From: Calditrichia bacterium
GTDB lineage: Bacteria > Calditrichota > Calditrichia > RBG-13-44-9 > J075
NCBI GenBank assembly: GCA_020635015.1
Contig: JACKAP010000021.1
Location: forward strand, 1 to 23,406
Length of the DNA stretch: 23,406 nucleotides
Direction: 5' to 3'
Part shown: one piece after another, positions 7,802 through 16,346 of the stretch
Position numbering within the stretch: the first letter of the stretch is position 1
How the letters are laid out: each line of letters begins with the position of its first letter
Notes under the pieces: generated by a model
The model's input: only the letters and a program-made list of their open reading frames with translations
The model's database searches: none
Told to the model about the DNA's origin: nothing
Program-made: the position numbers and the translations under genes

Positions 7802-9703
7802 TCAGTCCAAAAACCTCCGATGCCACAGCTCGAACAAAATCAGCAGCCAGAGATGGTTGCTGCGTACTTCCTTGCCGGTTTTGTGGTCGTTGAAAAGTTT
7901 TTCGATCATCTTCATATCAAAATATCCGCGCTGGCGGGTGCGCTGATCAAAAAGAATATCGGCAACGAAATCGCTTAGCTCGCCCCGGAACCAGGGATCT
8001 AGCGGCACCGCGAAACCGTGTTTCGGCTTGTCGAGAATCGCTCGCGGCAGGAGATCTTCCAGAACCAAACCCAGCAGCCGCTTCAAGCTGCGGCCCTTGC
8101 GTTTGAGATTGAGCTTGACCTTGTCATCGATCGGCAATCGGAAAGCGAATTCCACCACTGCTTTGTCAAGAAACGGCACGCGAGATTCCAACCCATGGGC
8201 CATGCTCATCTTGTCGGCCTTCTCCAGGTAGCGGTCGGCCAGCCAGGCGCGGGTGTCGGCATAGAGCACGCCGGACATCCCGTCGGTGCCCTTCGGGCAG
8301 CGGTAGCGGCGGAAAGATTCGTATACGCCCTGATCGGCATGGCTGTCGAAAATGCTGTCCGCGAACAACTGATGGCGCATCTCATCAGTAAATACCATCT
8401 GCCAATTGGCCTGGCGCACCGAGGGATCGTTGATGTTGACGGTGCGTATCAACTGCTTCAGACGCCGCGACCGGGGAACTTTACCGACGACTGCCGGAAT
8501 CAGACGATTGCTTATCATGCCGGGCAGCATCCGGTAGAGCCCGCCGTAGCGCTCGGTCAGGTAGCGCCGGTAGCCTCCGAAAAGCTCATCGCCTCCTTCG
8601 CCGGAAAGGCAGACCTTCACATGTTTCGCCGCCAATTGAGAAACGAAATAGGTGGGAAATGCCGCCGGGTCGCCGAACGGCTCGTCAAAATGGTAAACCA
8701 ATTGTTCTATCCCCGCCAGCAGTTCCTTCTCGGTTAACACCATCTCGTGATGGTCGGTACGGAAATGCTTCGCCACAATGCGGGCATCATCCAGCTCGCT
8801 GAAGTGTTTGCTGGCATCGAAGCCGACCGAGAAGGTCTTGATTTGGCGATGTCCCAGCCTGGACATCAGGGCGACCATGGCGCTGGAATCCAGGCCCCCG
8901 GAGAGGAAGACCCCTACCGGGACGTCGCTGATCAGGTGCGACTCAATCGCCCGGAACAACAGTTCTTCCAGCGCATCTGCTTTTTGCTGTCGGAGTGATT
9001 TGCTGTCGTGGCTTCGATCGGGGGCGATCTGCGGATGCCAGAAATTCGCTTCCTGAAGCTTGCCGTCATTGACGGCAAGCGAATGGCCCGGAAGCAGTTT
9101 GCGGATATGCCGGCAGATGGATACCGGGGCGGTGGAATGGCCGTGGGCGAAGAAATTCTGCACCCCTTCCGGGTCCAGTTCGCGGGGAACGAACGGCAGG
9201 GTCAGCAGGGCCTTCATCTCGCTGGCAAAGGCGAAGTGCTGGTCGTCGTGAAAATAATAGAGCGGTTTGATGCCGAGCGGATCGCGGGCCAGGAACAGTT
9301 CTTTTTCCACTGTATCCCAGATCGCAAAGGCATACATTCCCTCCAGTCGCGAAAGGAACGATTTTCCCATTTTTTGATACAGGGCCAGGATCACTTCAGT
9401 ATCGGTGCGGGAGCGGAAGGGATAGCCGTCGGCTGCCAGTTCCTTGCGCAGTTCCGGGAAATTATACACCTCGCCGTTATAGGCGATCCAATAGCGGCCG
9501 TCGGCGGTGGGCATCGGCTGGTGCCCGGCGGAGGTGAGATCGAGGATGGAGAGGCGGCGGTGGGCTAAACCCAGGTTGTTATTGATGTAAATGCCCTGAT
9601 CATCCGGCCCACGGTGAGCGATTTGTCGGGTCATCGCGACCAGCAGCGCTTCCTCTACGGGGCGCTGTGGATCAAAGTTTAAATATCCGGCAATGCCGCA
9701 CAT
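7802..9703 (-). CDS. asnB: Asparagine synthetase (glutamine-hydrolysing) family amidotransferase
   Basis: A 633-residue class-II glutamine amidotransferase fused to an ATP-pyrophosphatase synthetase domain. The start at 9703 gives MCGIAG, so Cys2 becomes the N-terminal nucleophile; GAGAGG lies six bases upstream. A longer in-frame start at 9760 would bury the cysteine and is rejected. The glutaminase part (about 1-210) has RGPDDQG (31-37) and YNGEVYN (75-81). The synthetase part has the PP-loop SGGLDSS (268-274) and LSGEGGDELFGGY (366-378). Catalytic residues are intact. As the last gene of a glycan locus it may amidate a uronic-acid or amino-acid substituent of the polysaccharide, as related proteins do in O-antigen and exosortase-associated loci, rather than make free asparagine. 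Family certain, substrate inferred. Confidence 0.93.
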   Translation of the reverse strand: MCGIAGYLNFDPQRPVEEALLVAMTRQIAHRGPDDQGIYINNNLGLAHRRLSILDLTSAGHQPMPTADGRYWIAYNGEVYNFPELRKELAADGYPFRSRTDTEVILALYQKMGKSFLSRLEGMYAFAIWDTVEKELFLARDPLGIKPLYYFHDDQHFAFASEMKALLTLPFVPRELDPEGVQNFFAHGHSTAPVSICRHIRKLLPGHSLAVNDGKLQEANFWHPQIAPDRSHDSKSLRQQKADALEELLFRAIESHLISDVPVGVFLSGGLDSSAMVALMSRLGHRQIKTFSVGFDASKHFSELDDARIVAKHFRTDHHEMVLTEKELLAGIEQLVYHFDEPFGDPAAFPTYFVSQLAAKHVKVCLSGEGGDELFGGYRRYLTERYGGLYRMLPGMISNRLIPAVVGKVPRSRRLKQLIRTVNINDPSVRQANWQMVFTDEMRHQLFADSIFDSHADQGVYESFRRYRCPKGTDGMSGVLYADTRAWLADRYLEKADKMSMAHGLESRVPFLDKAVVEFAFRLPIDDKVKLNLKRKGRSLKRLLGLVLEDLLPRAILDKPKHGFAVPLDPWFRGELSDFVADILFDQRTRQRGYFDMKMIEKLFNDHKTGKEVRSNHLWLLILFELWHRRFLD

Positions 9704-9709
9704 AATGCG

Positions 9710-9715
9710 CCTCTC
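9710..9715 (-). promoter_or_regulatory. Ribosome-binding site fixing the asnB start
   Basis: GAGAGG on the minus strand, six bases before the ATG that encodes the family-typical MCGIAG N-terminus. It supports 9703 over the longer in-frame start at 9760. Confidence 0.7.
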
Positions 9716-9733
9716 GATTAGGTGATAAAATTG

Positions 9734-9756
9734 TCTGGAAAATGCGCGTTTCCAGA
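9734..9756 (-). promoter_or_regulatory. Hairpin in the leader of asnB
   Basis: TCTGGAAA (9734-9741) and TTTCCAGA (9749-9756) pair perfectly around a 7-nt GC-rich loop; a one-base bulge lets the stem extend. On the minus strand it is followed by ACAATTTT and then, some 20 bases later, by the asnB ribosome site. It could be a weak terminator or attenuator separating asnB from the glycosyltransferase upstream. No ligand-binding architecture is visible. Confidence 0.4.
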
Positions 9757-9788
9757 ACATTCTTCCCTTGGAGGTGCTATTTCAAAAC

Positions 9789-11132
9789 TCAGTGTGAACC
9801 GGATTTACTTGCCGACAGCACCAGCAGTTCCAGCAATTCAGCGGCATTTTCCTTGAGGTCGAATTCCCGGAAAACCTTCTCTCGCCCGGCTTTGCCCATC
9901 CGGCGGCGCAGTTCCGGGTCGCGCTGCAGCCGGAGCAGGGCCTGGAAGAGCCCTTCGGCGTCCTGCTGTGCGACCAGGATGCCGGCAGCGTCCTGTTCCA
10001 CCAGTTCCGGGATGCCGGAAACCAGGCTGGAGACGACCGGCAGTTCCACCGCCATCGCCTCCATCAGCGCTACCGGAATGCCTTCGCGTTCGCCGGTTTC
10101 CGTCTGGAAGCTCGGCAGCACTTTTACATCGGACTGCTGCAGCAGTTCCGCTACCTGCTCCCGTTTCAGCGGGCCGTGGATGATGAAATTATCGCCGAGG
10201 CCGGCGTCGCGGATCTCTTGACCGACCGCCTCGCGCAGGGGGCCGTCCCCCACCAGGTGGCAGCGGAAATCCACTCCCTGGGCTTTCAGCTTACGGCAGG
10301 CTTCGATCAGATAGGCATGGCCTTTTACCTTCTCATACGAAGCCACGCAGATGATCGTGAACGGATGCGTCTCCCGGGGATGATGGGGGGGAGAAGCAAA
10401 AACCTGTTTATCGATGCCGCAATGAATCATTTCGATCTTCTCTTCAAAGCGCCCCCCGCAGTGCTCGACGATGAATGCCTTGTTATAGTCGGAAATGGTG
10501 CGCACAAAATCCGCCGCCGCCACCTTGCGCGCCAGGCCGTAGCGGTGCAGATGCTTGTGGATATCCGACCCGTGGGCAGTGAAGCTGTAGGGGATACCGG
10601 TCAGCTTATGGATCACATATCCGGCAAACGCCGGATGGGTGGCGAAATGGGCGTGGATATGTCCGATGCCCAGTTGTTTCATCTCGTAAGCAAAGCGCAC
10701 GATCTTGGGGAACAGGGCCACGCTTTTGGTGAAATATTTCGGGCTGCGGATGCTGCCGATCATCATCTCGAGCAGCAGGCCAAGATAGGTCAGCGGTTTG
10801 CGGAATAAAAAATAAATGTGCGCCAGCAGGATGGCGGCGGAAAACATCGGCAGATAATGCACGTGGGGCATCACTTGCTTGACCCCCTCATGGGCTACCG
10901 GCTGCCGTTCGCGGATCAGTGGAAAAACCTCCACCCGGATGCCCTTTTCCATCAGAGCCAGAATTTCGTAGAGTACAAAGGTCTCGGATATTTTCGGAAA
11001 CCGCGACATAACGTAGGCGAATTTCATGTCCTGATAGCGATTGGGATCACCGGCCCGGCTGGCCGGCCGGGGTTTCTCGGGCGTCTGGGAGTGGGGACGT
11101 TGAGGCATCTGGGCTGTCTGTGGCTGATTCAT
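9789..11132 (-). CDS. GT4-family glycosyltransferase (WcaL/AmsK-like)
   Basis: A retaining GT-B glycosyltransferase acting in the cytoplasm on a lipid-linked intermediate. The core begins MKFAYVMSRFPKISETFVL, the usual opening of the colanic-acid WcaL-type branch, followed by HIHAHFATHPA and FTAHGSDIHKH. The C-terminal donor domain has a GT4 E-x7-E region (EGIPVALMEAMA) and SGIPELV. The open frame gives 447 residues from 11132, but the first 35 are Pro/Gln-rich and unlike the family, so the start may be the ATG at 11027 (412 residues). An AAGGA lies a rather long 13 bases before 11132, and neither start has an ideal ribosome site. The deacetylase gene ends 50 bp upstream. Sugar specificity is unknown. 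Confidence 0.9.
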   Translation of the reverse strand: MNQPQTAQMPQRPHSQTPEKPRPASRAGDPNRYQDMKFAYVMSRFPKISETFVLYEILALMEKGIRVEVFPLIRERQPVAHEGVKQVMPHVHYLPMFSAAILLAHIYFLFRKPLTYLGLLLEMMIGSIRSPKYFTKSVALFPKIVRFAYEMKQLGIGHIHAHFATHPAFAGYVIHKLTGIPYSFTAHGSDIHKHLHRYGLARKVAAADFVRTISDYNKAFIVEHCGGRFEEKIEMIHCGIDKQVFASPPHHPRETHPFTIICVASYEKVKGHAYLIEACRKLKAQGVDFRCHLVGDGPLREAVGQEIRDAGLGDNFIIHGPLKREQVAELLQQSDVKVLPSFQTETGEREGIPVALMEAMAVELPVVSSLVSGIPELVEQDAAGILVAQQDAEGLFQALLRLQRDPELRRRMGKAGREKVFREFDLKENAAELLELLVLSASKSGSH

Positions 11133-11182
11133 ATATCTATATTCATCCTTGAGTTATTCGGTCCCGTAAAACAGTGGCGGCC

Positions 11183-12178
11183 TTAGCGGTGGCGCCATTT
11201 ATCGATATAGGTAAACAGGCGCAGCAGGCGCAGACGGAAGAGCAGCAGCGAGGTCTTGCGGGTGATGTCGGTACGGCACAGGCGCAGCGGGTCGATCGTG
11301 TTAAGGTCGCTGTGCCCGTCCAGGCAGGTGAAGCCGAGGACGAAGCCTTCCTCCCGCAACACCTCTACCACGGCATCGTTATGATTCCCATTGGGATAGC
11401 TGAATACCGGCAGCACCGAGCCGATCTCCCGCTGCAAATCGGCCTGAGAGCCGGTCACCTCCCGGCGTACCTCCTCAAGCGGGATCTGATCCAGCAGGGG
11501 ATGGGTCTGGGTGTGGGCGGCCAGGGTAATGCCTGATTTATGGAAATAACGCAACTCGTCCCAGCTCATCACCGTCTTGCGCGGCGTTTTATCACCTTCC
11601 AGCGTTTGGTATAGCGTATCCACCAGGGCCATGGCTTCGTGATGCGGGAGGGTCTTGACATGATTTTGCAAGCGGCGCACCGCCATCCAGCGGGCCTCCC
11701 GGTCTTTCAGGCTGAGCGGCCCCACCGGGCTGTCCTGCAACTGCTCCTGGGGAGCGAACATCACCGCGCCATAGAGGCGGTCCCACCAGAACGCCCGCTC
11801 CGGATGATCGGGATAGGAGGTGGGCACAAACACCGTGGCCGGGATTCGAAAATGGGTCAGCACCGGCAGTGCATGGTTCAGGAGATCGTAATAGCCGTCA
11901 TCGAAGGTGATGATGACCGCCCGTCTGGGCAGCGGTTTGCCGCTGACCGCCGCCTCCAGCACCGCCTCCATGGTGACCGCCCGGTAGTTGCGGGAAACGA
12001 ATTCCATCTGTTTGGCAAAGCCAGCCACTGTAGCGCTGATCAGTTGCGGGCTCAACGGCGATTCCGGATCGGGATTGGCGACCCGGTGATAGGTCAGCAC
12101 ACGTAGAAAATTAGCCGGGGCTTCTTCTGTTGCGCTGTGGAGGGTGTCGGTGTTTGAATGTTCCGTCTGGTTGATCAT
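11183..12178 (-). CDS. Polysaccharide deacetylase (NodB/CE4 family)
   Basis: A 331-residue NodB-homology protein, removing acetyl groups from N- or O-acetylated sugars with a divalent metal. The catalytic motif TFDDGY (91-96) supplies the base and metal aspartates; AAHTQTHP (200-207) supplies H202 and H206; FSYPNGNHN (about 239-247) is the third motif. A family-typical TYHRV lies at 29-33. No signal peptide or lipobox is visible, so it may act on lipid-linked precursors in the cytoplasm or be exported by another route. An insertion (about 125-190) separates motifs 1 and 2. The start abuts a heptamer array and has no Shine-Dalgarno sequence. Its position between a glycosyltransferase and kinase genes points to modification of the glycan made here. 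Confidence 0.92.
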   Translation of the reverse strand: MINQTEHSNTDTLHSATEEAPANFLRVLTYHRVANPDPESPLSPQLISATVAGFAKQMEFVSRNYRAVTMEAVLEAAVSGKPLPRRAVIITFDDGYYDLLNHALPVLTHFRIPATVFVPTSYPDHPERAFWWDRLYGAVMFAPQEQLQDSPVGPLSLKDREARWMAVRRLQNHVKTLPHHEAMALVDTLYQTLEGDKTPRKTVMSWDELRYFHKSGITLAAHTQTHPLLDQIPLEEVRREVTGSQADLQREIGSVLPVFSYPNGNHNDAVVEVLREEGFVLGFTCLDGHSDLNTIDPLRLCRTDITRKTSLLLFRLRLLRLFTYIDKWRHR

Positions 12179-12181
12179 GGG

Positions 12182-12230
12182 CAGTTATCAGTTGTCAGTT
12201 GTTAGTTGTCAGTTGTTAGTTGTCAGTTGT
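12182..12230. repeat. Heptamer tandem array (YAGTTGT) abutting a start codon
   Basis: Seven 7-bp units, mostly CAGTTGT with two TAGTTGT, starting four bases upstream of the deacetylase ATG (minus strand). It fills the position where a ribosome site should be. The same unit recurs at 21094-21114, also next to a start codon. A CTCAGTG/CTCTGTGG-rich stretch continues to about 12262. Confidence 0.92.
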
Positions 12231-12276
12231 TATTCTCAGTGTTCTCAGTGGCTCTGTGGCTAAAAAATCAGCCGGC

Positions 12277-13005
12277 TTATGCGACGAACTTCCCGCTCTC
12301 GCGCCGGGTTTGTTCCGCTACCGGCTTGCCGCTGCGTTCCTCGTAAAACCGGAAGAGGTGATTGCACACATCCTCATAGACCTTTTCCAGGGGCTGGGTG
12401 GCGTCTACCACGATAAAATTAGGGCTGCGTTCCCCCTGCTTCAGGTAGGTCTGCTGCAGGTTATCAAGATATTCGATGCTGGCCTCGCCCTTGCGGGCAT
12501 AAAGCACTTCCGGAGGGGCGTAAAGGAATATCGTCATGTCCGGATGGGGGTAATGGTTTGCCAGGAACCAGCGGTGGATGCGGTCGTCCCACGGCCGCTG
12601 CCGGTAGACTTCTGCCGGTTCGAAGCTGGCGAAGTCGAAAGTGAAATAGCGGTCGTAGAGCACGATGAATCCCTTGCGGCGGTAATTCCAGGAAAGCACC
12701 TGGCGGTAAAGTTCCTCGGCGATGCGGTTACACAGGCGAATAGTGGCCCAGACCTTGCCGGCCGGTTTGCGCTTTTGCGGCCGGTTGTGCAGCGAGGTGC
12801 TGGGAGGTGCGTCGCCGGTGGGGGAGACGTTCTTCTGTTTCTTGAGCTTCTCGATGATCCGCGAGGTCGGCAGGGCCACGTTGCTGGATTCGATATTGAT
12901 GCCCATGTAAAGATATTTCAGCGGCAGGGGAAAGCTGTCGCGTAGCTGATCGGCGATGGTGGTTTTACCGGCACCGTCGCCTCCGATGAGTGCAACTGTG
13001 TACAT
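12277..13005 (-). CDS. Stand-alone thymidylate-kinase-like P-loop kinase in glycan locus
   Basis: A 242-residue protein of the thymidylate-kinase-like nucleoside monophosphate kinase fold. Visible motifs: P-loop GGDGAGKTT (8-16), LYDRY (116-120) corresponding to the TMK DRY motif, a LID-like ARKGE (160-164) and VVDATQ (199-204). It shares YMG.N...SNV.LPT, DRY, ARKGE and VVDATQ with the C-terminal half of the 478-residue protein at 19655-21091, so the two are paralogues. A basic, low-complexity insertion (about 50-85) is unlike housekeeping Tmk. AAGGG precedes the ATG. The APH-like gene ends only 15 bp upstream, so they are probably co-translated. The true substrate is unknown and need not be dTMP; a sugar or lipid-linked intermediate is possible. 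Confidence 0.85.
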   Translation of the reverse strand: MYTVALIGGDGAGKTTIADQLRDSFPLPLKYLYMGINIESSNVALPTSRIIEKLKKQKNVSPTGDAPPSTSLHNRPQKRKPAGKVWATIRLCNRIAEELYRQVLSWNYRRKGFIVLYDRYFTFDFASFEPAEVYRQRPWDDRIHRWFLANHYPHPDMTIFLYAPPEVLYARKGEASIEYLDNLQQTYLKQGERSPNFIVVDATQPLEKVYEDVCNHLFRFYEERSGKPVAEQTRRESGKFVA

Positions 13006-13020
13006 AGTCCCTTATGATGG

Positions 13021-14061
13021 TTAAGATTCAAAATCCAGTCCGCTTATATGTTCCAGCGAGTGTTTCCACAAAAGATAATAGCGATTTTCCCGCAACCATG
13101 TGATCGATTCGGCAGCGAGGTTAACATTAGAATTTAGCGAGTTCTGCAGGCGCACTACCAGATTGGCCACATAGCGCCCCCAGCAGAGCAGGAAGAGCGG
13201 TCGCAGCAGCCGGGGCTCCAGCCCCACGCCCCGGCAATAATCCTGCACATAAGGCCGCGCCCAGGCGGAGGAACCGAAGAAGGCCTCCCGGAAAGCGGCA
13301 AGGTATTGGTCATTGCTCCGTGCCCGGCTGCGGGAAAATGCGGCGAAATTAAGGAAGAAGAATATATCCGATCCGGGAAGACCGGCGGCTTCCGCCAGCT
13401 CCCAATCGACCACTCCGACGGCCCTTTCCGGGCCAAGCAGGATGTTGGGTGAGCTGAAATCGCCGTGCTCGAATACCAGGGGAAAGCGGGCTTCGCGGAG
13501 CGGTGCCACCGCTTCCCGCATGGCTTCGATCCAGGGCTGCTCCGGGGCATTTTCCGGAAAAACGCCGGCCAGTTGCGCCAGGGGGAGCGCCACCAGGCGT
13601 TCGAACCAGTCTGATATCTCCGATGCCGGGCGGGCGGAGGCGCGGTGAAAATCGATCAGCCATTCCGTCACCGGTCCGATGCCTTCCGCCGGATGTTGGC
13701 GCACGTAGTCCGGGCGCAGCGGCTGCCCTTCTACAGCGGTTTCGATCAGCAGGCGGTGCCCGCCATAATCTTCGTAGGCCAGCACCCGGGGAATGGAATC
13801 AAAACCGCCTGGCTGCAGCGCCTGCACCCGGCGCAGGTTGCCGACCTCCCGGTCGAGCTGCCCGTTATCGCCGGCCAGCCGGGGCACTTTCGCCACCAGC
13901 AAAGGGTCGCGCCGCCCTTCTGCCAGCACAAAAAACAGGATATGGCTGGAGGTCTTGAAACGGGGGGTGACCAATACGCAGGTTAATTTTTCCGGGGAGC
14001 CGTAACGGTCCAGGGGCAGGGCCTGCCAATGAGCTTTGAGATAGGTCAGCACCGTATTCAT
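13021..14061 (-). CDS. Stand-alone APH/choline-kinase-like phosphotransferase
   Basis: A 346-residue protein of the APH/choline-kinase (protein-kinase-like) fold. K58 (in LVAKVP) fits the ATP-binding lysine; HGDFSSPN (199-206) is the Brenner catalytic loop with D201 and N206; DWE (219-221) is the metal-binding motif. Catalytic residues look intact. The region YCRGVGLEP....LF..CW near 275-294 matches YCRTVGLDP....MF..CW in the fused protein at 16380-18083, so this is a paralogue of that protein's C-terminal half. Its ATG overlaps the stop of the pseudo-methyltransferase gene (ATGA), implying translational coupling with exactly the domain that is fused in the paralogue. In this context a glycan or precursor kinase (compare LicA) is more likely than an antibiotic-resistance enzyme. 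Confidence 0.88.
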   Translation of the reverse strand: MNTVLTYLKAHWQALPLDRYGSPEKLTCVLVTPRFKTSSHILFFVLAEGRRDPLLVAKVPRLAGDNGQLDREVGNLRRVQALQPGGFDSIPRVLAYEDYGGHRLLIETAVEGQPLRPDYVRQHPAEGIGPVTEWLIDFHRASARPASEISDWFERLVALPLAQLAGVFPENAPEQPWIEAMREAVAPLREARFPLVFEHGDFSSPNILLGPERAVGVVDWELAEAAGLPGSDIFFFLNFAAFSRSRARSNDQYLAAFREAFFGSSAWARPYVQDYCRGVGLEPRLLRPLFLLCWGRYVANLVVRLQNSLNSNVNLAAESITWLRENRYYLLWKHSLEHISGLDFES

Positions 14062-14687
14062 TTCTGCCCCACCAGGCTAAAGCAGGAAACGGTATAGGGC
14101 AGCAGGCCGCTGTAGCGCAGCGTCTTGCCGGTGGCGATTTTCAGTTTTCCCTTCAGGCTGCTATGGGTTTTGGCCAGGGAATGGGTCAGCGCCCGGGAGC
14201 GGTTGAGAGGAATGATTTCCAGGCATCCGCCGAAGTTGGGGCGATGCCAGTGCAGATCCACTTCCTTCAACTGCAGGCCTTGCAGATAAGCAGCATAGCG
14301 CCGGGCATTGCGGTACCCCTTCCGGTTACCGCGGAGCAGGGTCTGGCGGTTGCGCTGTACTTCCCAGTAGAGCGTGCCGCCGGTTTTCAGTAATGGCAGC
14401 ACTCGCGGAATCAGGGCCTTATCCGGGGCGCCAACCACTACCAGGTCAAACGGTTGCGGCAGTGAGGCCGCTTCCTGGTTCAGGCGTTGCGGTTCTACCA
14501 CCGTCAGCGCTTCGCAGAAGCGCTCCAGAGCGGCGGCCAGGGCACTCTCCGCTGCGCCAACCAGCAGCACCTGCTTCAATTCCGGGTTGGGCAGTAAAAA
14601 ACGCCAGTCGATCCGCCGAGCGGTCAGAATATCCTGATCGCGCCGGGCCTGACGGGCGGCCGGTTCATTTTGTAGAGATACCGCCAT
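14058..14687 (-). CDS. Small pseudo-methyltransferase-like protein, partner of the APH kinase
   Basis: A 209-residue protein resembling a shortened class-I methyltransferase-like Rossmann domain. The first strand reads VLLVGAAES, without the glycine-rich SAM-binding motif; later FDLVVVGAPDKAL....LLKTGGTLYWEV matches the usual post-motif strand and PGG turn. DWRFLLPN (27-34) is almost identical to DWRFLLPD in the fused protein at 16380-18083, showing common descent. It overlaps the Wzy-like gene by one base (TAATG) and the APH kinase gene by four (ATGA), so the three are translated as a unit. SAM-dependent catalysis is doubtful; it may be a binding or scaffold domain for the kinase. I do not recognise a characterised family. 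Confidence 0.75.
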   Translation of the reverse strand: MAVSLQNEPAARQARRDQDILTARRIDWRFLLPNPELKQVLLVGAAESALAAALERFCEALTVVEPQRLNQEAASLPQPFDLVVVGAPDKALIPRVLPLLKTGGTLYWEVQRNRQTLLRGNRKGYRNARRYAAYLQGLQLKEVDLHWHRPNFGGCLEIIPLNRSRALTHSLAKTHSSLKGKLKIATGKTLRYSGLLPYTVSCFSLVGQK

Positions 14688-16255
14688 TATCTTTGCCCCA
14701 CCATTTCCGGTTCCACCGGCATGCCCGGGTTTTCGCCGCGCCGGGCTTTTTGCAGCTCCTCATTTTCGACTTCTTCCCGGTGCATATTCAGCAACTGTAC
14801 TGTGGCCCCGCCAATGGCGATGATCATCCAGCAATAGCGCTGATAGGCGAAGGAGAGGAATATTGAGGTGCTGAGGTAGGCGATGATTGCCAGCATACAG
14901 CCGGTGGCAAAGTTGGTCAGCTCCTGGTCACGCCCCTTCCACCATTTCCGCGAACGATTCAGCTGGAAGAGGGTATACCCGATGATCGACATAAAGCCCA
15001 GGAAACCGAGCAAGCCGATCTCTGCCAGCATCTGAAAATAAAGTGAGTGGGCGGCCCGGGTGGTCTTCATATTATGGAAGGCGATATCCGGGTTGGCCAT
15101 GTATTCTTCGGAATAATACTTGGTATACTGGTTGGGGCCGACCCCGAACACCGGATAATCCAGAAATACCGTCATGGCGGCGAGCATCTCGGTGGTGCGT
15201 TTCAGAATCACGGTGTCGCTTTCGGCTTCGGCTTCTTCCTTAAAGAGGGCTTCCACCCCGCCGATGGTGGCGATCCGGTTGAAGTAGCCCGGCGAAGCGA
15301 TGGCCACCACCACCAGCATCAGCAAGACGGATGCGATCAACTGACCCGGCCGGATATAGCGCATCAGGGTCATCAGGCCGATAATGATACAGAGGGTCAC
15401 AAAGGCGCCCCGGGAGTAGGTCAAAAACATACCGCTGAGGGCCAGCACCGTGCCGGCGACGGCCAGCAACTTCAAATGCATTTTTTTCTCATCCCAGAAG
15501 CGGAACAAGATCAGGGGAAAGATCATCAGTTGGATCTGGGAAAAACGGTTGGGATCGCCGATCGGACCATCGGCGCGGTGCGCCCGGCGCACTTTTTCCC
15601 GTTCCCGCACCACCCCGCCGCCCCGCTGGGCGGGCCCTTCATCATCCACCCCAAAGGCCAGTTGCCGCTGGGCCAGGCCGCCGAAGTCATTCTCGTAGTG
15701 CTTGGTAACGTCCTGGTAGAGGGTGAGGCTGCCCAACAGTGCGCCGGAGATCATAAATGCCCATACGCACTGGCGCAGCACATGGCGATCCCGCACGACG
15801 TTGAGGATGATGAAATAGAGCACAATGCCTTCGATGAAGTAGGTGAAGATCCAATCCAGCGCCATCGCTTTATTGATCGCTCCGAAATAGGACATCAGCA
15901 CCGAGGCCAGTAAAAAGAGCATGATGAAAAGGGTGTAATCGAGCATGACTTTCTGCTTGAAGATAAAGATATACACCAGGAAGGGCACGCCGATGACCAG
16001 CCAGGTAGCGCCGGCCGCGATCTGGGGAACCCCATGGAACTGGTATGCGATTACTGAGAGGTTGGTGTGAATGATGAATAACCCCATATAAGTGCCCAGG
16101 TTGGGCCATAGCAGCAGTACCAGCACCCCGCTGATCGCGCCTCCCAGCATCAACAGCATATTCACATTGGTCTTCAACACCACGGCGGTTCCGAAGGTGA
16201 TGACACCAAACATAACCGCAACGATGATAAAAAATGTTCTATATTGTTTTAACAT
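14687..16255 (-). CDS. Wzy/O-antigen-ligase-family membrane protein
   Basis: A 522-residue polytopic membrane protein with about a dozen hydrophobic segments, of the Wzy/WaaL superfamily that polymerises or ligates lipid-linked glycans on the outer face of the inner membrane. Family signatures are present: GPIGDPNRFSQIQL (about 228-241), TYSRGAF, FGVGPNQY before a charged periplasmic region, and HSLYFQMLAEIGLLG near residue 400. A long, charged loop (about 200-228) precedes GDPNR. With a Wzx flippase in the same locus, polymerase is more likely than ligase, but sequence cannot separate them. The gene starts a tight cluster with the pseudo-methyltransferase and APH kinase (TAATG, ATGA overlaps). 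A 124-bp gap with a perfect hairpin separates it from the fusion gene upstream. Confidence 0.88.
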   Translation of the reverse strand: MLKQYRTFFIIVAVMFGVITFGTAVVLKTNVNMLLMLGGAISGVLVLLLWPNLGTYMGLFIIHTNLSVIAYQFHGVPQIAAGATWLVIGVPFLVYIFIFKQKVMLDYTLFIMLFLLASVLMSYFGAINKAMALDWIFTYFIEGIVLYFIILNVVRDRHVLRQCVWAFMISGALLGSLTLYQDVTKHYENDFGGLAQRQLAFGVDDEGPAQRGGGVVREREKVRRAHRADGPIGDPNRFSQIQLMIFPLILFRFWDEKKMHLKLLAVAGTVLALSGMFLTYSRGAFVTLCIIIGLMTLMRYIRPGQLIASVLLMLVVVAIASPGYFNRIATIGGVEALFKEEAEAESDTVILKRTTEMLAAMTVFLDYPVFGVGPNQYTKYYSEEYMANPDIAFHNMKTTRAAHSLYFQMLAEIGLLGFLGFMSIIGYTLFQLNRSRKWWKGRDQELTNFATGCMLAIIAYLSTSIFLSFAYQRYCWMIIAIGGATVQLLNMHREEVENEELQKARRGENPGMPVEPEMVGQR

Positions 16256-16346
16256 GGCTGTCCGCTATTTTGTTTATGACAAAAGATAACGCTTTTCGCT
16301 TATGAAATCATGGGTTTTGTCACGAATGTGGAATTTGTTAATGGGC

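Noticed and set aside
8018..8737. 239-residue + strand frame opposite asnB
   Set aside because: Lies wholly antisense to a gene with complete family motifs; no ribosome site and no recognisable domain.
9704..9760. 19-residue extension of AsnB
   Set aside because: Would mask the N-terminal cysteine nucleophile; the internal start has a proper ribosome site.
12277..13005. Housekeeping thymidylate kinase
   Set aside because: The basic insertion, the paralogue fused to another domain and the glycan context argue for a specialised enzyme, although this cannot be excluded without the rest of the genome.
13021..14061. Aminoglycoside resistance gene
   Set aside because: The fold is shared with choline and sugar kinases, and the gene is embedded in a glycan locus with a fused paralogue; resistance is not supported.
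15047..15913. 288-residue + strand frame opposite the Wzy-like gene
   Set aside because: His/Gln/Gly-rich product is the mirror of hydrophobic codons on the other strand; typical shadow frame in moderately GC-rich DNA.
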